NCBI GenBank assembly: GCA_039621445.1 | Contig: CP154955.1 | Coordinates: forward strand, 49,212,086-49,276,085 | Length of the DNA stretch: 64,000 nt | Reading direction: 5' to 3' | From: Euglena gracilis | Lineage: Eukaryota > Euglenida > Euglenophyceae > Euglenales | In this document: piece after piece, positions 35,541-45,205 of the stretch | How positions within the stretch are numbered: the stretch's first letter is position 1 | Layout of the letters: each line of letters opens with the position of its first letter | Notes under the pieces: model-generated | The model's database searches: none | The model's input: the letters and a program-made list of their open reading frames with translations, nothing else | What the model was told of the DNA's origin: nothing | Position numbers and translations under genes: made by a program

Positions 35541-35574
<34 letters not shown>

Positions 35575-35646
35575 TGTATGTATGTATGTATGTATGTATG
35601 TATGTATGTATGTATGTATGTATGTATGTATGTATGTATGTATGTA
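35457..35646. repeat. (GTAT)n microsatellite
   Basis: About 190 bp of near-perfect tetranucleotides between two miniature elements. Confidence 0.98.
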
Positions 35647-35910
35647 CCAGCCCCCCCCCCCTTGTCGTACAACTGGGTTCCTGCAACCTGTGACCAAGGG
35701 GGGGGTCGCAACACCCCGATAACCTGCGTGACCGGGGGGGGGTCGTAAATGTGGGAGCAGTCGTAGGTAAGGTGGTGCTGAAATTTTCGCAACCTGCAAC
35801 CTGTGACCGGGGGGGGGGGTGGTCATAACACCCCCATGACCTGACCTGCAACCTGTGACCGGGGGGTGGTCGTAAATGAGGGGTGGTCGTACGACAGGGA
35901 GTGGGGCGGG
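35647..35910. mobile_element. Miniature element family D inside (GTAT)n, 264 bp
   Basis: Left CCAGCCCC, C-run, TTGTCGTACAAC; right GTCGTACGACAGGGAGTGGGG then CGGG. TA at 35645-35646 and 35911-35912. Interior repeats CCTGCAACCTGTGACC and GTCGTAAATG as at 32977-33193. Confidence 0.75.
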
Positions 35911-35983
35911 TATGTATGTATGTATGTATGTATGTATGTATGTATGTATGTATGTATGTATGTATGTATGTATGCATGCATAT
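35911..35983. repeat. (GTAT)n microsatellite
   Basis: About 70 bp of tetranucleotides ending in GCATGCATA. Confidence 0.97.
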
Positions 35984-36003
35984 GGCAGGTGGGAACTTTA
36001 ATA

Positions 36004-36018
36004 CCCCCGGGGGGGGGG
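36004..36018. repeat. Solo TA-flanked C-run/G-run palindrome (15 bp)
   Basis: CCCCC followed by ten G, with TA at 36002-36003 and 36019-36020, inside TTTAATA...TACTAAA. Confidence 0.5.
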
Positions 36019-36239
36019 TACTAAAATTCACCCCACGATAGCCACGGGTACCCTGGTGTGAGTGAAAGTCGTAGGGTCAGGGCAAGGACCGACCTGCCAG
36101 ATTTCACCTGCGCGGCACAATGTGGATTCCCGCCGGTGCGGGCGCGGCCCCACTGCTGGCCAACTGCCCGCACACACAGCAAGTCCCAGCACCGGCCCAT
36201 TTGGAGTCACTCTGAAGGGCCAGAATCCCGTGTGGGGGC

Positions 36240-36390
36240 CGACCGCTCGACGGCTTTTATCTTTCTTTTCCCCTGCCTGTCTGCCACCCTTGGTAATCGC
36301 GCGTGTCTGGGTTTCGGTAGGGGATTGCGTGTCGTCGCATGTGGGCGAAAACCCGGCCGGCCGGCCCTTACCCCAACCCTACGCCCTTCA
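36240..36390. repeat. Dispersed repeat family K, copy 2
   Basis: See 20165-20330. Confidence 0.45.
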
Positions 36391-36461
36391 CCAACCCCAG
36401 GATACCCATGGCCATTGTGGGGTGAACTTTAGTACCCCTCTGGGGGGGGGGGGCACTAAAT

Positions 36462-36535
36462 TCCACTCACCACACAACCGGGCCAGAAGCGAAGTTAGCG
36501 CCGGCCATAAACAGACAAGAAGAGGAACAACTAAG
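36462..36535 (-). repeat. Dispersed repeat family J, inverted copy
   Basis: CCACTCACCACACAACCGGG and GGCCATAAACAGACAAG are the reverse complement of the 29733 copy. Confidence 0.65.
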
Positions 36536-36569
36536 GGGGTACTAAAGTTCTTACCTGCCATACATACAT

Positions 36570-37530
<961 letters not shown>

Positions 37531-38450
37531 GACATGACCCCAGAACTTTCCAGAAATTGTTCAGCCCTGGCCTTCGGTGGCACTTTTGACACAGGTGTGG
37601 GACGCCATGGGGCCACCGACGAGTGGTGGACCCAGGGCAGGCACCGCAGTGCAATCGGTCCCACTAGCACACAGGCAGGCCCCCGTCCTGTCCCCCGTCC
37701 CCCGTCCCGGTTCAAGCTGGATGGCGGGATGGTATGGTATCTGGACGGGCCATGCCATGAACGGATGGCATGGGTGTGGCCATTTGTGGTCGGAACAATG
37801 GTCTCCCGATTGCATTGCACAGAAATTGCAACAATCACAAAAACAAGCTTCTGGTCCAATACCACTTGATTTGGAAGGACTTCCGACCCTCACAAGAGGG
37901 GCGATGTAGAAATCAAGCCTTTTTCAATGAAACTGGAGTAAAAACAGCACTTAAACCATACTCTTTGCAATTTTTCTGAAACCGACGGATCATGGTTTTT
38001 GGAGCCATTTGTCGATTGGCGGCATCCATCGTTTGTATGCGTCATCCATCACCCCTCTCTGGCTTTGAATTCCACGGTGTTTTTTTGCCCGATGGATAAT
38101 GTCCCATGATGACTTGCAATATAACGCCTCCTTCGTGCTTCTTTATGTGTCAACGAGCAACGAGTCAAAATCTGATCGAATTAGACACAAGGACAAATTC
38201 CATAAAAAGGAAGGTTGGGGTTGGTGTGTTGGACCCCCCCATCAAGTTCATTGTGGGGGTGAATTTTGTCTCTCCCCGGAGGGACTTCCAAATTTGGTTT
38301 GTATTTGCACAATTCACGCACATTAGGTTGTTTGGCTTTGACAACCATTCATGGCACCGTTCCATTGAAAGACACACAGTCTTAGGCTACTAAGACTTCA
38401 GCATTTTGTGTTCTTTTGTGCATTTGCGCAAAAGAACACTTGGGGTTTCC
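37531..38450. other. Low-repeat stretch without recognised gene, ending at the large element
   Basis: Mixed sequence with small frames. Near its end (38411-38439) GTTCTTTTG...GCGCAAAAGAAC forms a stem-loop related to the palindromes inside the large element. Confidence 0.4.
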
Positions 38451-38514
38451 ACTTAGGCGGCCGAATTCGCACTTAAGGGTTTTTCCTTTAGTATTTGCGC
38501 ATTTGCGCAAATAT
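38451..38514 (+). repeat. Left terminal inverted repeat of the large element
   Basis: Starts ACTTAGGCGGCCGAATTCGC, ends in a TTTGCGCATTTGCGCAAA palindrome. Pairs with 49305-49367. Confidence 0.7.
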
Positions 38515-38688
38515 ACTCTTTTTGTGAAACCCCTGGGACCTTGTACCCTGTCCGCCAAAAAATATTTTTTGTGAACGCGAACGTAACTCGTTAGGGCTGG
38601 GCAATCTGAACCCCTTCAAATACAAAATACTAACTGACTCCGCGACCGGATGGACGCGCGAAAAAAATGTACCTCTCCCTCTCCACAG

Positions 38689-38818
38689 CTGGTTGTTTGC
38701 ACACTGTCCGTTGGACACCTACCGACACCCACTTCCACCCCACACCACCCCGCGGCACCCGTTTGCAGCGGACGGTTTTGCACTTTTGGAGTGTCCAAAT
38801 GTGGCCCGTGAATGCTGA
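38689..38818 (+). CDS. Possible coding exon near the left end (hypothetical)
   Basis: After CTCTCCCTCTCCACAG, a good acceptor, the frame from 38690 reads WLFAHCPLDTYRHPL, then PPHTTPRHP, then FAADGFALLECPNVAREC and meets TGA at 38816. The piece has no ATG and would need an upstream exon, which I cannot place. Composition is less GC-rich than the main exons. Its position inside the large element and the clean acceptor are the only support. Function unknown. The TGA could be a true stop or, as at 41338, a changed CGA. Confidence 0.25.
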
Positions 38819-39039
38819 ACGTTTGGCAGACAACCAAAACAGACACCCTTGGTGAATTCCAGAATTATTGTGAGGGTCTGTTGGGTGCCGGAACCTGTGA
38901 ATTACGATTGAATTGATTGTGTTTGGACAGGGGTGTGACACCCCTGTTTGGGACAAGGGTGAAGAAACTCCCGGTGAATGGGAACCTTCTAATTGGTGTA
39001 CAGAATAAATTTTGTTTGTGGAATTTTGTTTGTGGCGCA

Positions 39040-39190
39040 CTGCACACTTGCGCAAATGCGCGCATCAACAATTATTCCTACTGTGATTGATTGTGTTGCT
39101 GAGAGGGCGGTTGTGACGCCCCAGTTTGTGTCAGGAATGAAAAGTGATCCCGTTTTATTTGCGCAATTGCGCACACAATTAGTTGATTTT
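39040..39190. repeat. GCGC palindromes upstream of exon block 1
   Basis: CTTGCGCAAATGCGCGCATC at about 39049-39068 and TTTGCGCAATTGCGCAC at about 39158-39174. A weaker TTGCGCAATTGCACGCAC at 39480. Confidence 0.8.
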
Positions 39191-39625
39191 TCTTGTACAA
39201 CGACCCAGAGGGTGTTGTGTTACCAGTCAATTGACCTTGACGTTGTCACTCACTCGTTGTGTCATTAGGGGTGTGATTTGTATGGCTGGTGGAGCCGCTG
39301 TGACCCATGGGAAGCTATGCTGTTTCGCCAGGTGAGAGAGAGAGTGTGTGTGTCACGTGCGGGGTGGTTAGGGCTCAACGGTGGTGTATGGCTGCTGTCC
39401 CCTGTCTGGAGTTGACTTACATGGGGGATGGCAAGGCAGGGTACAATTGTGAACTATTATTATTTTTATGCTTGTTGACTTGCGCAATTGCACGCACAAA
39501 CGTTTCCAAAAAAAAAATAACACACAGAATTGTGGGACGTGTAACATGTAGTGTGTACTTATGTGAAGTAGGCAGGATGACAATAATGGGGGTGTGACGT
39601 TAAAGGATTCGTGGGTTGATGAAAG

Positions 39626-40474
39626 GTGATGTGCCAACAGACCTGGGGAGGACTGATGGAGTATTCGCAGGCCAGCAGCACCCACTCCCGCCGCCGTGGC
39701 TACGAGGGCTACAGCGAGGAGGCCGCCCTCGCGGCGGAGGCTGGGAAGGAGCTGGGCCAGCTAGTGAAGGCCCACTTTGCCGCCAGCTACGAGGAGTTCG
39801 TGGCGGCGGTGGTGCAGCGCGGCCACCCGCTGCAGACCCTGGTGGTGCAGGTGGCCCACACCAGGGTGCCGCTGCGGACGGAGGGCGGCGCCGCTCTGCT
39901 GGACAAGCTGGCCCGAGAGCCGCGGCGGCCGCGGATCGAGTTGCTGCTGAAGGACGCCTGGGCCGTGTACCGGGCGCTGCGGCAGCACGCCTGCCCGCGG
40001 TCGGCGCAGCGGGTGGTGGCGGAGGAACACGAGGCGCCGCTGGACAGGCACCGGGCGGCGAGCCGACTGCTGAGGCCCAGTGGGATCCTGCCGGAGGAGC
40101 CGATGTGGAACCGGCAGTGGCGGCGGCAGCGGGCCTGTGAGCGGCTGGAGGACCTGTGGCAACAATCAGAGGGGCGGAGCTGCGTCCTGTGGTTCGACAA
40201 CTGGAAGCGGGCGATGACATCAAACCCCAGGATGGTGATCTGCACCCACGACTGCTGCGTGATGGCGATGATGCGGACGGCGGTGGACGCCATCCCAGAG
40301 TACCCGGGGTACCCGTCGCTGGAGCAGCTGCTGGGCCGCATCCACCGGGTGTCCGCACGGCTGGTGCAGAGCGACCTGCTGGCATTCCTGGAGCTGGTCT
40401 CCGAGATCAGCGCACGCCCGCTGGAGGCGCACGAGCTGCGCATACCGCTGTACGTGCCCCGAATATCAGACTGA
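39626..40474 (+). CDS. Large-element exon block 1, protein with WFDNWKR motif
   Basis: Open for 282 codons with strong GC bias at third positions, unlike flanking DNA. The first in-frame ATG of the GC-rich part is 39656 (MEYSQASSTHSRRRG). Upstream codons are AT-rich and may be intron ending in CAACAG near 39640. The central part is Arg/Leu-rich and helical-looking. At about residues 184-196 it reads SCVLWFDNWKRAM, then a C..D.CCVMAMM stretch. Towards the end it reads ELRIPLYVPR. It stops at TGA 40472, close to possible donors GTACGT (40451) and GTGCCC, so it probably continues into 40915. A lone Asp in a hydrophobic strand followed by Asn would suit a DDE/RNase H-type nuclease, but that is inference. 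No family recognised. Confidence 0.55.
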   Translation: MMCQQTWGGLMEYSQASSTHSRRRGYEGYSEEAALAAEAGKELGQLVKAHFAASYEEFVAAVVQRGHPLQTLVVQVAHTRVPLRTEGGAALLDKLAREPRRPRIELLLKDAWAVYRALRQHACPRSAQRVVAEEHEAPLDRHRAASRLLRPSGILPEEPMWNRQWRRQRACERLEDLWQQSEGRSCVLWFDNWKRAMTSNPRMVICTHDCCVMAMMRTAVDAIPEYPGYPSLEQLLGRIHRVSARLVQSDLLAFLELVSEISARPLEAHELRIPLYVPRISD

Positions 40475-40914
40475 CTGAATGTCTTTTTTTTGGACACCCT
40501 TTGTAGGTCAATGGGATGAGTGGAAAGAACAGTTGCTTATGTTGGTGTTGATACGTTGCTGGGGTATGGGTGCCTGTCAGCAGAAGAGAATTTAATTACA
40601 CCAACGTGCGTGCAACTGCGCCACATTACTCTGCATTACGTGTTCAAATTAGATTCCAGTCTTAGGTGGTACAGCAGTATTTAACAAAAAATAATATTTT
40701 GTACTGTTTGTACAATTGGATTTGCGCATTTGCGCGCAGGTACATGTTTCAATCGTTTAAGGTACCAGACGTCACCCTGGACATTTGTAAACTGTTTTGA
40801 TGTGCGCATTTGCGCAAATGCGCACACCAAAGCAGTTTAACCTTTTTTTGTATCAGTTGTGTGACTATGAAGTTGGTTTCACACAGAAGGCGATTACTCT
40901 GATGCGGCTGAGAG
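40475..40914 (+). other. Probable intron between exon blocks 1 and 2
   Basis: AT-rich, stop-laden, with GCGC palindromes at 40722-40738 and 40802-40825. Bounded by plausible donors near 40451-40457 and an acceptor GAGAG at 40910-40914. Confidence 0.4.
40722..40828. repeat. GCGC palindromes in the block 1-2 intron
   Basis: TTTGCGCATTTGCGCGCA at 40722-40739 and a 24 bp perfect palindrome at 40802-40825 built from GTGCGCATTTGC and its inverse. Confidence 0.85.
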
Positions 40915-41489
40915 AACGCCCGGTGCCTGGTGTGGCACCCCTTCATGCTGACGGACGACTGGATCTCCTCCCAGGTGGGGATGCTGAAGGTCCTCCGCTT
41001 CCTGAAGGGCGACATGCTGTGCCGCGGGAAAGCCCCGCTGCCCCTGCTGGTGGACGTCAACCTCTGGTACCGCCAGCTGAAGGTGGTGTACGGGCAGGAG
41101 TGCCAGCGATGGGATGCTAGCGAGGCGCTGCGGCAGCTGCCCCCGCTGTACGGCGTGTGGCACGCGTACAAGCAGGTGCTGTACGTGCTGTACCGCCGCC
41201 TGCTGCCGCTGTTCCTGTTCCTCCAGCGGGGCACGATGGCGCCGGGCGAGCAGTGGTCCACCAAGCCGAAGGTGCGGGCGCTGGAGATGTGGGTCGGCAC
41301 CATGCTGATGGTGCCGGCGGACCGCCGCGCCCGCCTGTGACGGCTCATCCGGACCCTGCGACGGCGCCGGGACACCGTGCTGCCGGAGGTGGAGCGGTGA
41401 CGGCAGCAGACGCAGCAGGCCCAGCGGCAGAAGGAGGAGGCGGAGCGGCAGACCGCCCGGCAGGTGCGCCACGCGGAGCCAGCACCAAG
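40915..41489 (+). pseudogene. Large-element exon block 2 with two in-frame TGA codons
   Basis: From 40915 the frame reads NARCLVWHPFMLTDDW, then PLPLLVDVNLWYRQLKVVYG, then LPPLYGVWHAYKQVLYVLYR, ending in a clearly helical, Arg/Gln-rich stretch. TGA occurs at 41338 and 41398, each followed by CGG, yet the same frame stays protein-like afterwards (RLIRTLRRRRDTVLPEVE, then QQTQQAQRQKEEAERQTARQ). Near 41475-41490 it must shift to join block 3. Both TGAs could derive from CGA (Arg) by one C-to-T change. VDVNLW carries an Asp in a hydrophobic strand, which might pair with WFDNW in block 1. That is a hypothesis, and I know no matching family. Marked as broken because it cannot be translated as it stands. 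Confidence 0.5.
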
Positions 41490-42563
41490 ATGCAGCGGGC
41501 GTGGCAGTCGGGGAGCCGGGAGATGGAGTGCATCCGGGTGCTGGAGGACTGCCGCTGGAAGGAGGCCCAGGCGGTGGAGGCCCTGGAGAAGCTGGAGCGG
41601 GACCTGGCGGTGGCGCAGGCGCTGGAGGACCTGCTGGTGGTGTGGGCGCCCGCCTGCTTCGCGCTGGGGTGGCAGGTGCGGGAGTGCCACTGGGAGGAGC
41701 AGCGGCCGCAGACCGGTGGACAGGCGCGGAAGGTGCTGTGCAACGCCCTGACAATGCTGCTCCACCTGGAGGCGCCGACACCGGGACACCGGCCGCGCGG
41801 CCACTCGGACTACGTGCGGACGCTGGTGTGTGCGCTGCTGATGTGGGACCGGTGGCACAAGCAGCTGCCCGCCTGGTGCTTCTCAGAGGAGGTCAACGAG
41901 GCGACCCTCAGCAGGCTGGGCAGCTCCATGCAGCACCACCCGGAGGCGGTGGAGGTGGAGGACGTGATGGACCTGTACGTCCTGGTGAGGCAGGGGCACC
42001 ACGGTGCCCGGGTGCTGAGGGCGGGCGGGGTGGACCGGCGGTGGATGGCGGTCTGCCTGCGCAACCTGGACTACCTGCTGGACGGCAGTGAGCTGCGGCC
42101 GTCGCTGGATGCCCCCGACCGCCTGGTCCACCAGATGGTTACCTTCGCCTCGGTGAAGGGGCTGCGCACGGAGATACGGCGGCAGCCCGAGGACCTCGAT
42201 GCGGACGAGGGGGAGGAGTCTGAGGACCAGTCGGTGGTGTTGCGATGGCCGGACGGCTGGGTGGGTCCGCCATCCCTGCTGGCGCCCGACGTTGGACCGA
42301 AGGGCGAGACGGCGCTAAAGGACGTCCTGCAGTACGCGCTGCGGACGCTCCTGAAGGACCAGATGCCCTCTGCCGACGCTGCGACGGAGCTGGACCAGCT
42401 GTGCTACAACGCGCAGGCTGGCAGCAGTCGCCGGTCGCAGGCGGAGTTGGACCTCTGCCAGGTCCACTGGGACAGCGTGCTGTCGCCGCCGGCCACATTT
42501 TTTATTTTTGATGCGCGCAAATGCGCAAATACTAAGTTGTATTTCTGTATTCCTGGAATATGA
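41490..42563 (+). CDS. Large-element exon block 3, hypothetical 357-residue reading
   Basis: An ATG at 41490 opens 357 codons (MQRAWQSGSREME...). Residues 1-60 look like a coiled coil (CRWKEAQAVEALEKLERDLA). A hydrophobic middle contains TLVCALLMWDRWHKQLPAWC and FSEEVNEATLSRLGSSM, then VEDVMDLYVLV. An acidic patch (DLDADEGEESEDQ) precedes a C-terminal region. The last 22 codons fall in the palindromic, AT-rich zone, so the real exon probably ends near 42500. This block is in a different frame from block 2 and may be the same protein after a one-base break, or a separate gene. Family unknown. Confidence 0.5.
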   Translation: MQRAWQSGSREMECIRVLEDCRWKEAQAVEALEKLERDLAVAQALEDLLVVWAPACFALGWQVRECHWEEQRPQTGGQARKVLCNALTMLLHLEAPTPGHRPRGHSDYVRTLVCALLMWDRWHKQLPAWCFSEEVNEATLSRLGSSMQHHPEAVEVEDVMDLYVLVRQGHHGARVLRAGGVDRRWMAVCLRNLDYLLDGSELRPSLDAPDRLVHQMVTFASVKGLRTEIRRQPEDLDADEGEESEDQSVVLRWPDGWVGPPSLLAPDVGPKGETALKDVLQYALRTLLKDQMPSADAATELDQLCYNAQAGSSRRSQAELDLCQVHWDSVLSPPATFFIFDARKCANTKLYFCIPGI

Positions 42564-42774
42564 GTGTTCGCAGGACAATTGTGATAGTGGATAGCACCCC
42601 TAAATGACTGACCAACCGCGAGTCTGGCTGCTGCCTCCCCAGGAGCCTGTCCTGGCACGTGTGTTGTGCTGTGGTGTTGGCTGTGCTAATGCGAGCCATT
42701 TGGGGGTGCTATCCACTATCACAATTGTCCTGTGAACACTCATATTCCAGGAATACAGAAATACAACTTAGTAT
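42527..42774. repeat. Long inverted repeat, 76 bp arms
   Basis: Left arm 42527-42603 and right arm 42699-42774 are reverse complements with about two mismatches (shared GTATTTCTGTATTCCTGG), around a 95 bp loop. The open frame of block 3 terminates inside the left arm. The loop carries CACGTGTGTTGTGCTGTGGT, repeated directly at 42786-42825. Confidence 0.9.
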
Positions 42775-42834
42775 TTAATGTGTGCACGTGTGTTGTGCTG
42801 TGGTGTTGGCTGTGTTAATGCGATTGTACCTTAT

Positions 42835-42892
42835 GAAACACTTTCTATTTTTTATTTGCGCAATTGCGCAAATAAAAAAAAGAAAATGTTTC
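42835..42892. repeat. Extended GCGC palindrome with long A/T arms
   Basis: GAAACA...TATTTGCGCAATTGCGCAAATA...TGTTTC: the central 32 bp (42848-42879) are a perfect palindrome, with imperfect pairing out to both ends. Confidence 0.9.
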
Positions 42893-43199
42893 AAAATTGA
42901 ACCTGGGTGAGATGTGCAGTAGTCCTCGTACGTGTACACCATCTAACAAAGACGTCCTTCAGTCCTCTTTAAAAATAATGGCCCATAACCGCAAGAGTTT
43001 GCACACCTGCACATGCCCCATATTTCTTTGACAAAGTCTTTCCGCTCTAAAAGCAGGTAAGAAGGCACCGAATGTTTGTGGCTCTATAATTTTAAGACTT
43101 CAAACGTTTTTGAGGATGGGGGGTCAAACCCCCCTTGCTGAACACAAAGAATGCATTTTGTGGGCGCAATTGCACAAATCAACAGTACATTTGAAAAAA
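42893..43199 (+). other. Non-coding spacer in the large element
   Basis: AT-rich, no exon-like sequence. A GGCGCAATTGCACAAATC half-palindrome at about 43161. Confidence 0.4.
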
Positions 43200-43391
43200 G
43201 TTCGCTCGTGCTGCACCGCGAATCTGCCGTTGTCCGTGGCTGCCGAGTCCTCGTCAGAGGAGTCCCTGCCTGAGCGACCCACTCGACGGCGGCTGCAAGG
43301 TGTGGGGCGGTCACCAGCAGTTGCGACACGGTGCTGCCGAGGGCGGCTTGCGTGTACGTCCCGGCGGACCCCTTCGAGGGGTCCGACTGAG
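43200..43391 (+). CDS. Weak candidate exon, Ser/Glu/Arg-rich
   Basis: A GC-rich island reading SVAAESSSEESLPERPTRRR and then Arg/Cys-rich residues. It could be the acidic start of the second protein, but no ATG, donor or acceptor is convincing, and a minus-strand reading is equally open. Offered only because its composition matches the other exon blocks. Confidence 0.2.
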
Positions 43392-43840
43392 CGGATTTGC
43401 TGACAATTCAGCAACTTTTGATACAAGCCACACCGCTCTCTATTTTATGGATCATTTGATGTGCCACAGCCAGGCGCATGTTCGCCAAAAAAAAAAAAAA
43501 CTGACAACTCCCCTGCAGACACCTTCTGGATTTCCAAAAAAGCAGGCCTACGGCTGTCCAACCGTGAACCGCCAATGCGTTAACTGTTTCGCGATACGAA
43601 TGCGTGACGTGTCACCCCCGGTATGTGTTTGGTAGTTTTTGACACAGATACGCCATCAAAGATTACCAAAATGTGGCATATCCATACCCCCCCTTGTCGC
43701 AGACCAGAATAAATCATTTTGTGGGTTCCGTCATAACGTTTCACACTTTTCCATTTTTTTGAATGAAAATCCCTAAGTCGGATGATTTTTTGTCATAATT
43801 TGGGCGGATTGCCTGCCGGAGGTTAGAAGGCATTTTGATG
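43392..43840 (+). other. Non-coding spacer in the large element
   Basis: AT-rich, with an A-run at 43489-43500 and no coding signal. Confidence 0.4.
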
Positions 43841-44320
43841 TGGAGTATTCCGTCGTTGGATGTGCAGTTCAATCACTGGTCAGAACCCCCCCCTTTTTGA
43901 AACGGCGCCTTGCCTCAGGTCACACATCATGGCCGACGGCTGCTGCTGTCCCCCCGGAGGGGGAGGCCACCGTCCCCGGGCCGGCGGAGCCTGGGACTGA
44001 GGCGGCGGAAGCTGGAGCGGAGCCCGCCCCGGCCGTGGACGCGCCAGCGCAGGAGCCGAAGCCCGCCGCCAAGCCGGGGCGGATCCGCCCCCGCAGTACC
44101 GCCCACAGCCTGCCCATCGCGGAGGTGTACAAGGAGGAGGTGAAGCAGTGGGTGCTCTCCACGGGGACAAAGCTGCTGCTGGAGGTGCTGCAGACGGACT
44201 ACAACCAGTCCGAGGGGCAGACGTGGCCCCTTGACAACACGGAGGTGGAGTGGCAGCTGCGGCAGCTGCAGCTGAACCCCCCGCTGGAGATGGTGCGAGT
44301 CACCGTGTGGAAGAAGGCTG
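43841..44320 (+). CDS. Second gene, exon a: start of a ParB/DGQHR-like segment (weak)
   Basis: The reliable coding part runs from about 43925 to a clear donor GTATGT at 44321. It begins with an Ala/Pro/Glu-rich linker (EGEATVPGPAEPGTEA), then RPRSTAHSLPIAEVYKEEVK, then QTWPLDNTEVEWQLRQLQ and LEMVRVTVWKKA. An ATG at 43929 (MADGCCCP) is in another frame, so the start is uncertain: either a one-base break lies near 43955 or the start is in an upstream exon. Joined to the next exon it gives VRVTVWKKAENNYVLMSGQH, resembling the strand-turn-helix of ParB-like and DGQHR domains (V.V....Y.L..G.H...A). That resemblance is short and unconfirmed. Such folds bind or cut DNA, which would fit a mobile element. 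Confidence 0.5.
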
Positions 44321-44615
44321 GTATGTCTCTCAGTGTGATTGTGTCATATGTTGTTGTTTGCATGGGGGCGATATCTCTGGGATGAGTTTGTCTCTGGAAT
44401 CCATTTTATGCACAGCGTTCGGCATTGGAGTCATTGCATTGCACTTGTAATCAGATTTGATTTGCGCATTTAGGCGCACAAGCACACAATGCGTTTTGAC
44501 TTGCGCATTTGCACGCACATACACGCACATACACGCACAACCTGTTTATTTGCGCATTTGCGTGCACATACACATACAGTGTGCTTATTTGCACATCCCT
44601 TCATTCTCCTCTCAG
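44321..44615 (+). other. Intron a of the second gene, 295 nt
   Basis: Donor GTATGT at 44321 and acceptor CTCCTCTCAG at 44606-44615. Splicing creates GAG across the junction and keeps the frame (KKA-E-NNYVLM). It contains three TTTGCGCATTTGCG-type units. Confidence 0.75.
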
Positions 44616-45052
44616 AGAACAACTACGTGCTGATGTCGGGGCAGCACATCACCTCGGCGCTGAAGCACTGGGCGGAGGGCTGTCGGGCCCAGAAGCTGAA
44701 CCCCCCGAAGGGTTCAGCCTTTTATTTGTTTGTGTGTTTTTTTCTTCTTCCCCTCTCGTGCATCCCCTCTCGTGCAGCCCCTCCTGTGCAGCCCCTCCTG
44801 TATGTGAAAGAAATGATTCAAATAAAGGGCTGTGGCCAGGGGAAGTCCGTCCTGGCCACCGTCCTCCACCCCATGACCCCGGTGCACCTGCGGCGGGCCG
44901 CCGGGGGGGACGCGCAGGCCATCCAGTCGGCGGTGAAGCAGCTGTCCGTCCCCCAGTTCGCCAACCTCCTGGTGAAGGGGAAAGACATCTCCACGGTGCC
45001 AGCGGTGCGGCTGGCGGCGGCCTACCGCCTGGCCGGCTGGGACCGTTCACAG
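44616..45052 (+). CDS. Second gene, exon b
   Basis: Begins in frame with NNYVLMSGQHITSALKHWAE, then GCRAQKLNPPKG. A pyrimidine-rich, poorly coding stretch (about 44722-44843) follows in the same frame and may be a small intron (donor candidate GTGTGT at 44732, acceptor GGCCAG at 44842). The GC-rich part resumes with GKSVLATVLHPMTPVHLRRA, AIQSAVKQLSVPQFANLLVK and VPAVRLAAAYRLAGWDRSQ, ending exactly at donor GTGTGA (45053). The C-terminal part looks like a compact helical domain. No catalytic motif recognised. Confidence 0.55.
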
Positions 45053-45205
45053 GTGTGAGCCCACTGCCAATCTGATTATGCACTTAATGACATTGTTCCT
45101 GTTTTATTTGCGCAATTGCGCGCATCAAAAGTGGATACATACATGGTGCATTTCCACCTGTGATGAATGGACGGTGTGTTTGCGTGGCCCTTGTCATTGT
45201 ATCAG
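45053..45205 (+). other. Intron b of the second gene, 153 nt
   Basis: Donor GTGTGA, acceptor TTGTATCAG, phase 0 (SQ-GEV). Contains a TTTGCGCAATTGCGCGCATC palindrome at about 45107-45126. Confidence 0.7.

Larger units (their letters stand above)
35993..36465. mobile_element. Inverted-repeat element of about 470 bp
   Basis: GTACTAAAATTCACCCCACG and GATAGCCACGGGTA at the left correspond in inverse to TACCCATGGCCATTGTGG and GGTGAACTTTAGTAC at the right. The interior includes family K sequence. No ORF. Confidence 0.6.

Noticed and set aside
34520-36031. Frames of 150-327 codons over 34.5-36.0 kb
   Set aside because: Tetranucleotide GTAT arrays give Tyr-Ile-His-Thr or Met-Tyr-Val-Cys repeats. The inserts between them are TIR elements.
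39600-40497. Minus-strand frames of 236-261 codons opposite exon block 1, with similar shadows opposite blocks 2-3 and the second gene
   Set aside because: GC-rich codons on the plus strand leave the opposite frames open (Ala/Pro/Arg/Ser strings). The plus reading has the motifs, the splice-consistent borders and the varied composition.
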